Shown: one piece after another, positions 1 through 5,652 of the stretch
Layout of the letters: every line of letters begins with the position of its first letter
How positions within the stretch are numbered: the first letter of the stretch is position 1
Position numbers and translations under genes: made by a program
From: Bacteroidota bacterium
GTDB lineage: Bacteria; Bacteroidota; Bacteroidia; Chitinophagales; Chitinophagaceae
DNA: 7,496 nucleotides
Reading direction: 5' to 3'
NCBI GenBank assembly: GCA_023396345.1
Contig: JAEWWO010000116.1
Coordinates: 1-7,496, forward strand
The notes under the pieces: generated by a model
Database searches by the model: none
What the model was told of the DNA's origin: nothing
The model's input: only the letters and a program-made list of their open reading frames with translations

Positions 1-119
1 GTAATAAAGTAAATACAACAACAATTAATCTTGATTTAAGAACTAAAGCTTCAGGAATCTATTTTGTAAAAATAATTGAAGGCAATCAACAGAAAACACA
101 AAAAATCATCAAACAATAG
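1..119 (+). CDS. C-terminal end of a T9SS-secreted protein (type A sorting domain), 5' partial
   Basis: The reading frame is open from position 3 to the TAG at 117-119 and gives the last 38 residues of a protein that starts before the window. They contain LDLRTKASGIYFVKI, then a short turn with Gly-Asn, and end in TQKIIKQ. This is the classic ending of the type IX secretion system C-terminal sorting domain (Por secretion type A family): a hydrophobic strand, Gly-Ile-Tyr-Phe-Val-Lys, a glycine turn, and a final basic Lys-Ile-Ile-Lys strand. The family knowledge is that such cargo crosses the outer membrane through the T9SS and is released or anchored at the cell surface. The catalytic or binding part is outside the window, so its function is unknown. 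Lying 101 nt upstream of susC on the same strand, it could be a surface amylase or pullulanase of the same locus, but that is inference. Confidence 0.88.
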   Translation, partial: NKVNTTTINLDLRTKASGIYFVKIIEGNQQKTQKIIKQ

Positions 120-220
120 AAAAGAAAAAATAATAAACAAAACAAAAAACACAAAGAGAAAAAAAGTAAAAAATAAATGGAATACCATTTATAAAAAGTA
201 AAAAAAACAATAAACAAAAA
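120..220 (+). promoter_or_regulatory. A-rich spacer and translation leader of susC
   Basis: About 74 of these 101 bases are A and only about 12 are T. No TAnnTTTG (-7) element of the Bacteroidota primary sigma factor is visible here on the + strand, so either susC is read through from the upstream gene, or its promoter uses another sigma factor or lies inside the upstream coding end. The last 20 bases before the ATG at 221 are almost all A, with no Shine-Dalgarno sequence. This fits the known habit of Bacteroidota ribosomes, which hide the anti-Shine-Dalgarno and favour A-rich, unstructured leaders. The run of A-tracts may also bend the DNA. The inverted and direct repeats inside the spacer are listed separately. 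Confidence 0.5.
161..204. repeat. Direct repeat - palindrome - direct repeat element upstream of susC
   Basis: AAAAAGTAAAAA occurs at 161-172 and again at 193-204. Exactly between the two copies lies a perfect inverted repeat, ATAAATGG (173-180), loop AATA (181-184), CCATTTAT (185-192). The two direct copies are 32 nt apart, close to three helical turns. On the + strand the hairpin is not followed by a U-run, so it is not an ordinary terminator for the upstream gene. On the - strand it is followed by a T-rich tract, but no gene points that way. An operator for a dimeric regulator or a structured leader element are both possible; neither is proven. Confidence 0.5.
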
Positions 221-3166
221 ATGAGACTCAAACATTTATCTAAAATTCTGCCATTCATAATGATGCTTATCTGCACTTCAGTAATGGCACAGGTGAGAAC
301 AGTTTCAGGTGTGGTAACCGATAATAATGGCTTACCCCTTCCCGGAGCTTCTGTACAAGTGAAAGAAACCGGCAATGGAACTATAGCGGATTCGCTGGGT
401 GCATTTATTATAAGAGTACCGGAAAATGGAGCCACATTTGTGGTTAGCTCCGTAGATATGGTTACCCAGGAAGTTCCTATCTCAGGCACAACAGTCAATA
501 TTAGTCTGGCACCAAGTGCTACAGCGCTTGAAGATGTGGTAGTAATTGGCTATGGCTCTGTAAGAAGAACAGATGTTACCGGTTCGGTTGCAACTATTTC
601 AACTAAAGACTTTCAGAAAGGTACTATTACCAGCTTTGATCAAATGATTGCCGGTAAAGCTCCCGGTGTAGCTATCACGTCAAGCGGAGGTCGTCCGGGT
701 GAAGGAGCTACTATTCGTGTAAGAGGTTTGTCTTCATTAAACGGAAGTAATGATCCTTTGATCGTGGTAGACGGAGCGCCATTTGACGGGTATGTAAACC
801 CAAATGACATTGAAACAGTAACTGTATTAAAAGATGCTGCATCTACTGCCATATATGGTTCACGTGCATCCAGTGGTGTAATTTTAATTACAACAAAACA
901 AGGTAGCCGCGGAAAAATGCGTATTAATTTTAATACACTTGCCTCCGTTGGTCAGGTGCCTAAATTAGTGGACGTATTGAATGCTGATGAGTTCAGAAAT
1001 TATGTAAACAATAATTTCAGCGATGAATACAAAGCATTATTAGGCAATGCCAATACAAACTGGCAAAAAGAAATTTATCAGTCAGCCTTCACTTCTAATT
1101 CCAATTTAAGTGTTTCAGGAACAACAGGTAATTTACCGTACAGAGTATCTGTCGGCTACTTATCACAAGAAGGTGTTTTAAAGACTGACAAGATGGATCG
1201 TGCAACGGGAGCTTTGAGATTAACGCCCAAATTTTTTAATGGCAGCCTGAAAACTGAGTTAAACGTAAACGGAAGTCTTACTAAGAGAAGAAATGCAAAT
1301 CAGGGAGCTATTGGAGCAGCAGTATCTTTTGACCCTACTCAACCTGTAAGGGATGAAGCTGAATTTGCAGACTGGGGCGGATATTTCCAATGGCTTAGAG
1401 CTGATGGTACTCCTAACCCTCTCGGAACAATGAATCCTGTCGCATTGCTTCAACAAAAAAATGATATTAGCCATTACAACAGAGTTTTTGGTAATATTAA
1501 ATTAGACTACGAACTTCCTTTTGCTCCGGGTTTGCACCTGATTGCTAACGGTGGTCTCGATCACGGTGTTGGATATGGCAACACAGTTATTGACGCCAAT
1601 GCAAGAGAGTCATATGAAGTAACACCCAATTATACATATCGCGGTCTGAAATCTGAATTCGACAATGATTTTACAAACACATTTGTAGAATATACCGCCA
1701 ACTACATTAAAGATATTGCATCAATAAAAAGTAATATTAATGCAATGTTTACTTATGGATTTTATGATTATCAAAATACATGGCGCAACTTCCCGTCTTT
1801 TGATACAAATGACTCTTTAAGACCTAACTCTACGCCTGCTTTCCCTACAGGATTAGATGAAAACACATTAATCTCTTATGTAGGTCGTTTAATATATACC
1901 TATGATGACAAATACACCTTAACAGCATCTTTACGCCGTGACGGTTCTTCTCGTTTTGCTGAAGATGTACGCTGGGGTTTATTCCCTTCAATTGCCTTAG
2001 GATGGAATGTTAAGAGAGAAGCTTTTCTTGAAAATGCAGAAATACTGAACGATTTAAAATTAAGATTAAGCCATGGTGTTACAGGTAATCAGGGAGGTAT
2101 TGGAAACTATACACATATTCCGAGTTTCTATTTGAGTGATTTGGTAAGCCAGTATATGTTTGGAAATTCTTATTACAGAATGTATACGCCAAGAGCATAT
2201 GATGCGTCTTTGAAATGGGAACAAACTGCATCTACCAACTTTGGTATAGATTTCGGATTCTTTAAAAACAGAATTAATGGATCATTGGACATTTACAATA
2301 AGGACACAAGAGATTTATTGAGTGTGGTAAACCTGCCTGTTGGTACAAATTATACGAATCAGTTATTAACCAATATTGGTACTATGCGTACACAGGGTGC
2401 AGAGCTTGCTTTGAATGTAGTACCAGTGAGAACAGTAAATACAGAATGGTCTTTTGGCTTTAACGTATCAAGAAACGAAATAGAAATTACAAACCTTACA
2501 GCTAATGATGATCCTTCATTCAAAGGTGTACAGATTGGTACCATTCAAGGTGCTACCGGACAAACTATACAAATTCATAGTGTCGGACAGACACCGTTCA
2601 GCTATTTAGTTCATAAACAAATTTATGATCAAGCTACAGACTTACCTATTGAAGGTCTTTATCTTGACTTAAACAGAGACGGAAACATCACTCTTCTTAC
2701 AGATCAGTATTATTACCAAAGTGCATTTCCTAAATGGATAATGGCTTTCAATACAAACCTGCGTCATAAAAAATGGAATATAAATACAGTATTACGCAGT
2801 AATATAGGTAACTACAACTACAATAACGTTGCTTCTAATCTGGGTGTTTCTGCAGGAATGCATCTTAATCAGTATTTACAAAATGCTGTAAGAGATTTGT
2901 TTAGCACCAATTTTGTTGACAGACAATTCCATTCAGATTATTATGTACAAAATGCTTCCTTCTTGCGTATGGACAACCTTGGAATCAGCTATGATTTTGG
3001 AAGAATTTTGAATGATAAAGCAGCTCTCGTATTAACCGGTAATATTCAAAATGTATTTGTTATCACTAAATACAAAGGTCTTGATCCGGAAGTAAATTAC
3101 GGTATAGACAACAATATTTATCCAAGACCAAGAGTTTATTCAATAGGATTGAATTTAAACTTTTAA
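221..3166 (+). CDS. susC: SusC/RagA-family TonB-linked outer-membrane transporter
   Basis: This 981-residue protein should import glycan oligosaccharides through the outer membrane using TonB-ExbBD energy, with the SusD lipoprotein as a lid. Residues 1-23 are a Sec signal peptide (basic start, hydrophobic core, cleavage likely after Val-Met-Ala, before Gln24). Residues 26-98 are the carboxypeptidase-regulatory-like beta-sandwich found at the N-terminus of SusC proteins (GVVTDNNGLPLPGASV). The TonB box and SusC signature follow at about 104-125 (EDVVVIGYGSVRRTDVTGSV). The plug spans roughly 120-230 and includes IRVRGLSSLNGSNDPLIVVD and the family hallmark IYGSRASSGVILITTKQG. The rest is the 22-strand barrel with typical blocks near 553-625 (YTLTASLRRDGSSRF, LRLSHGVTGNQGG) and a terminal Phe as in other barrels. 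Its length is close to that of B. thetaiotaomicron SusC (about 1,000 residues). No frameshift or missing block is seen. The ATG at 221 is chosen because it opens the signal peptide. It is the first gene of a tight four-gene sus operon. Confidence 0.97.
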   Translation: MRLKHLSKILPFIMMLICTSVMAQVRTVSGVVTDNNGLPLPGASVQVKETGNGTIADSLGAFIIRVPENGATFVVSSVDMVTQEVPISGTTVNISLAPSATALEDVVVIGYGSVRRTDVTGSVATISTKDFQKGTITSFDQMIAGKAPGVAITSSGGRPGEGATIRVRGLSSLNGSNDPLIVVDGAPFDGYVNPNDIETVTVLKDAASTAIYGSRASSGVILITTKQGSRGKMRINFNTLASVGQVPKLVDVLNADEFRNYVNNNFSDEYKALLGNANTNWQKEIYQSAFTSNSNLSVSGTTGNLPYRVSVGYLSQEGVLKTDKMDRATGALRLTPKFFNGSLKTELNVNGSLTKRRNANQGAIGAAVSFDPTQPVRDEAEFADWGGYFQWLRADGTPNPLGTMNPVALLQQKNDISHYNRVFGNIKLDYELPFAPGLHLIANGGLDHGVGYGNTVIDANARESYEVTPNYTYRGLKSEFDNDFTNTFVEYTANYIKDIASIKSNINAMFTYGFYDYQNTWRNFPSFDTNDSLRPNSTPAFPTGLDENTLISYVGRLIYTYDDKYTLTASLRRDGSSRFAEDVRWGLFPSIALGWNVKREAFLENAEILNDLKLRLSHGVTGNQGGIGNYTHIPSFYLSDLVSQYMFGNSYYRMYTPRAYDASLKWEQTASTNFGIDFGFFKNRINGSLDIYNKDTRDLLSVVNLPVGTNYTNQLLTNIGTMRTQGAELALNVVPVRTVNTEWSFGFNVSRNEIEITNLTANDDPSFKGVQIGTIQGATGQTIQIHSVGQTPFSYLVHKQIYDQATDLPIEGLYLDLNRDGNITLLTDQYYYQSAFPKWIMAFNTNLRHKKWNINTVLRSNIGNYNYNNVASNLGVSAGMHLNQYLQNAVRDLFSTNFVDRQFHSDYYVQNASFLRMDNLGISYDFGRILNDKAALVLTGNIQNVFVITKYKGLDPEVNYGIDNNIYPRPRVYSIGLNLNF

Positions 3167-3199
3167 CAAATAAACATTAATGAAATAAAATTATTAAAA

Positions 3200-4747
3200 A
3201 TGAAAAAATCAATCATATATTTAGTGACATTTGTCAGCATGATTATGGCTATTTCCTGTCATAAGCAATTAGACAAATTTCCTATCAACTCTACTCTTTC
3301 CAAAGATGTATACAACACTCCGGAAGGACTTAAACAATCTCTTGCAAAAGTTTACGGAGCTTTTGCGCTTACCGGAAGTACCGGGTCAGGAAGTTCAGAT
3401 CTTGCCGGTATAGATGCAGGTACATCAGACTTTCTGAGATTATACTGGATGGCTCAGGAGTTACCTACTGATGAAGTTATCTGTGCATGGTTAAACGACC
3501 CCGGAATAAGTGACTTAAATAATATTTCCTGGACTTCGGGTAATATATTAATGAATGGATTATACAACCGTTCCGTATATCACATTACTGTAGCAAATGC
3601 CTTTTTGAGAGAAACAGCAGGATTAAATATTGATGCGGAAAATTTAAAAAATTACAGAGCCGAAGCACGTTTATTAAGAGCTTATCAATATTGGGTTTTA
3701 ATGGATTTATTTGCCAATCCTCCATTCGTTGATGAAACCAGTGTAATCGGAAAAGTAGCTCCAAATCAAATAAAAAGAGCCGATTTATTTAAATACATTG
3801 AATCAGAACTCTTAGCTATTGAACCTGATTTAAAAGATGCAAAAAGCAATGAATATGGTCGTGCTGACAAAGCAGCAGCATGGGCATTATTGGCAAGAAT
3901 GTATTTGAATTCAGAAGTATATACGGGCGAAAATCACTACACAGATGCTGTAACTTATTCTGAAAAAGTGATCAACTCTAACTATAGTCTTCAAAGTGAT
4001 TATGCATCACTTTTTATGGCAGATAATAATGTAAATAATAACGAAACTATATTATCTATTAACTATGATGGTAACAGAAGTCAGAATTACGGTGGCACTA
4101 CATTCATAGTTAATGGTTCTATTGACGGAGCTATGATTCCTGCCAACTATGGTGTTCCAGGCGGCGGTTGGGGTGGTATAAGAGCAAGAAAACAACTACC
4201 ACAAAAATTTGGAGACGATTACACTTTATCTAATGATGACAGAGCAAAATTGTTTAAAGGCTCTACTTACGACATCTCCAATATTGCAACCTTTGGTCAG
4301 GGAATAAATGTTGTAAAATTTACAAACATGAAATCTGATGGTACTGCACCGGAAAATGCCTCAACTTTTGTAAGTACAGATTTTCCAATCTTCCGTTTAG
4401 CAGAGCAGTATTTAATTTATGCAGAAGCAACTTTACGCGGAGGTGCAGGCAATGTCGCAAAAGCACTTGAATATGTAAATTCAATCCGTAGCCGTGCTAA
4501 TGCTGCTCCTGCAAACAGCATTAATCTAAATTACATTTTAGATGAACGCGCCAGAGAGCTTTATTGGGAAGGATTAAGAAGAACGGATTTAATAAGATAC
4601 AACATGTTTACTACTGCAAATTATATGTGGCAATGGAAAGGTGGCATACAGGATGGAAGAGCTGTAGAAAACAAGTTCAGATTATACCCTATTCCTGCTG
4701 CTGATATAGTAGCTAATACAAACCTTGATCAAAACCCTGGTTATTAA
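3200..4747 (+). CDS. susD: SusD/RagB-family starch-binding outer-membrane lipoprotein
   Basis: This 515-residue lipoprotein should sit on top of the SusC barrel and deliver glycan to it. The signal peptide ends in a lipobox, Ala-Ile-Ser-Cys, with Cys20 as the lipid site. The N-terminal SusD-like region is helical and TPR-like and includes YRAEARLLRAYQYWVLMDLF at about 152-171. The C-terminal SusD domain has FPIFRLAEQYLIYAEA from about 395, the conserved block LDERARELYWEGLRRTDLIR near 446-465, and the end Tyr-Pro-Ile-Pro ... Gln-Asn-Pro-Gly-Tyr. Asp72, Arg80, Trp97, Tyr297 and Trp324 lie at almost the same residue numbers as the starch-contact residues of B. thetaiotaomicron SusD (D73, R81, W98, Y296, W320), so starch or maltooligosaccharide is the likely ligand; this alignment is by eye. 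The gene starts 33 nt after susC with an A-rich leader and no Shine-Dalgarno. Its length is slightly below that of the reference SusD (about 550). Confidence 0.97.
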   Translation: MKKSIIYLVTFVSMIMAISCHKQLDKFPINSTLSKDVYNTPEGLKQSLAKVYGAFALTGSTGSGSSDLAGIDAGTSDFLRLYWMAQELPTDEVICAWLNDPGISDLNNISWTSGNILMNGLYNRSVYHITVANAFLRETAGLNIDAENLKNYRAEARLLRAYQYWVLMDLFANPPFVDETSVIGKVAPNQIKRADLFKYIESELLAIEPDLKDAKSNEYGRADKAAAWALLARMYLNSEVYTGENHYTDAVTYSEKVINSNYSLQSDYASLFMADNNVNNNETILSINYDGNRSQNYGGTTFIVNGSIDGAMIPANYGVPGGGWGGIRARKQLPQKFGDDYTLSNDDRAKLFKGSTYDISNIATFGQGINVVKFTNMKSDGTAPENASTFVSTDFPIFRLAEQYLIYAEATLRGGAGNVAKALEYVNSIRSRANAAPANSINLNYILDERARELYWEGLRRTDLIRYNMFTTANYMWQWKGGIQDGRAVENKFRLYPIPAADIVANTNLDQNPGY

Positions 4748-4759
4748 TCATAATAAATG

Positions 4760-4774
4760 ATTCAATACAATTGA
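4760..4774 (+). promoter_or_regulatory. Spacer motif copy 1 (ATTCAATACAATTGA) ahead of susE
   Basis: This 15-nt stretch in the susD-susE spacer recurs with one base deleted in the next spacer (5627-5640), again just upstream of a SusE/F-like gene. It contains the palindrome CAATTG and can form a small TCAAT/ATTGA hairpin with a 3-nt loop. It ends 20 nt before the susE ATG. It may be a relic of duplication of the leader with the gene, or an RNA processing or protein-binding site. In such AT-rich DNA chance is also possible. Confidence 0.3.
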
Positions 4775-4794
4775 TTATTAAAAATATTATTAAG

Positions 4795-5598
4795 ATGCAA
4801 AACAAATTTTTTAAAATACTATTCTTTTTCGTAGCAATTGCTCTATGGGCAAGTTGTGAAAAAGCAGAAAATAAAGCATATTACCAATCAGGCACTGCTC
4901 CGGTACTTACCAGTAATGCTCCTGATAATTTAGTCTTAAATAAAGATATGCCAAACGAGGGAATACTTCCTTTGTCATGGACTAATCCTAACTACACTTT
5001 TAATACCGGCTTAAGCTCACAAAATGTAAACTATTATATTCAGGTAGATACAGTAGGAGCTAATTTTACCAGCCCCAGAATGCAGCAGTATTCGGTTACA
5101 AGCGAATTAGGCACAAACCTTACCAATGCTCAGCTCAATACCCTACTGTTATCTTTAGGATTAGATTTTGGAAAAGCGTATGACGTTGAGATGCGTGTAA
5201 AATCTGTTTTAGGTATCAGTGCAGTACCTTTATTGTCAAATATTATAGCAAGAAAAATTACACCATATGCTGCATATCCTGACTTGTGGATTATAGGTGA
5301 TGCAACTCCCGATGGTTGGACAAATGCTCCGTCTGAAGCTCAAAAATTCGGGTGGGATCCTGTCAATAAAAAGTTAGTAATAACAATGGCATTTGAGTCA
5401 GGCAAACAATATAAATTCCTTACAAAGCACGGACAATGGCAGCCTCAGTATGGAGGTACACCTGCTACAGGTGGTACATTAAAGGTAAATCCCGGAGATG
5501 GCAGTGATCCAGATGGTATACCTACTCCGTCAGAAGCAGGCAATTATAAGTTAAGCGTTGATTTAGATGAAATGACTTTAACTATTGAAAAAGTATAA
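4795..5598 (+). CDS. susE: SusE-like surface lipoprotein with one Ig-like and one starch-binding domain
   Basis: This 267-residue outer-membrane lipoprotein should help hold starch at the cell surface. The ATG at 4795 is preferred over an upstream in-frame TTG at 4771 because it opens directly on the signal peptide: Lys4 and Lys7, a hydrophobic core, then Trp-Ala-Ser-Cys with Cys21 as the lipid site (a relaxed lipobox of the kind common in this phylum). Residues 22-25 are Glu-Lys-Ala-Glu, an acidic/basic patch after the Cys that could act as a surface-export signal. Residues about 34-157 form the SusE Ig-like domain (LPLSWTNPNYTF, YYIQVDTVGANF, YDVEMRVKSVLG). Residues about 163-267 form one SusE/SusF-type carbohydrate-binding domain (LWIIGDATPDGW, then YKFLTKHGQWQPQYGG), with Trp165, Trp175, Trp215 and Tyr219 as possible sugar-stacking residues. 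B. thetaiotaomicron SusE is longer (near 390 residues) with two such binding domains, so this is a short form. It lies 47 nt after susD and 54 nt before a paralogue. Confidence 0.9.
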   Translation: MQNKFFKILFFFVAIALWASCEKAENKAYYQSGTAPVLTSNAPDNLVLNKDMPNEGILPLSWTNPNYTFNTGLSSQNVNYYIQVDTVGANFTSPRMQQYSVTSELGTNLTNAQLNTLLLSLGLDFGKAYDVEMRVKSVLGISAVPLLSNIIARKITPYAAYPDLWIIGDATPDGWTNAPSEAQKFGWDPVNKKLVITMAFESGKQYKFLTKHGQWQPQYGGTPATGGTLKVNPGDGSDPDGIPTPSEAGNYKLSVDLDEMTLTIEKV

Positions 5599-5638
5599 AT
5601 TGAGTTGAATAAAACTTCCTTTATTAATTCAAACAATT
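5598..5638 (+). repeat. Imperfect inverted repeat in the spacer between the two susE/F-like genes
   Basis: Three short arms pair in order around a small loop: AATTG (5598-5602) with CAATT (5634-5638), TTGAA (5605-5609) with TTCAA (5628-5632), and TAAA (5610-5613) with TTTA (5620-5623), separated by small internal loops. The stem is AU-rich, lacks a following U-run and starts in the last base of the susE stop codon, so it is not a convincing terminator. It could protect or process the upstream part of the transcript. Its right side contains copy 2 of the spacer motif. Confidence 0.3.
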
Positions 5639-5640
5639 GA
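5627..5640 (+). promoter_or_regulatory. Spacer motif copy 2 (ATTCAAACAATTGA) ahead of the second susE/F-like gene
   Basis: This matches the copy at 4760-4774 apart from one missing T. It ends 12 nt before the ATG at 5653. Here it also forms the right arm of a longer imperfect stem. The function is unknown; the recurrence only in front of the two paralogous lipoprotein genes is what makes it worth marking. Confidence 0.3.
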
Positions 5641-5652
5641 AAACAATATAAA

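Noticed and set aside
173..192. Palindrome read as terminator of the upstream T9SS gene
   Set aside because: On the + strand it is followed by A-tracts and not by a U-run; the T-run is on the - strand, where no gene ends.
109..498. Minus-strand open frame of 129 codons overlapping the susC start
   Set aside because: It lies antisense to the susC signal peptide and the A-rich spacer; its Phe-rich C-terminus is just the complement of the A-tracts. No recognisable domain.
640..852. Minus-strand open frame inside susC
   Set aside because: Antisense shadow of the strongly conserved SusC plug; no domain or start context of its own. The same holds for the minus-strand frames at 1259-1474, 2359-2544 and 6022-6207.
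221..3166. SusC as part of a sigma/anti-sigma regulated transducer
   Set aside because: The N-terminal extension is the carboxypeptidase-regulatory-like domain; no STN (secretin/TonB short N-terminal) domain is seen between the signal peptide and that domain.
4771..4794. TTG start eight codons upstream of the susE ATG
   Set aside because: It would add Ile/Lys-rich residues before a complete signal peptide; the ATG at 4795 gives a normal lipoprotein N-terminus and leaves the spacer motif non-coding.
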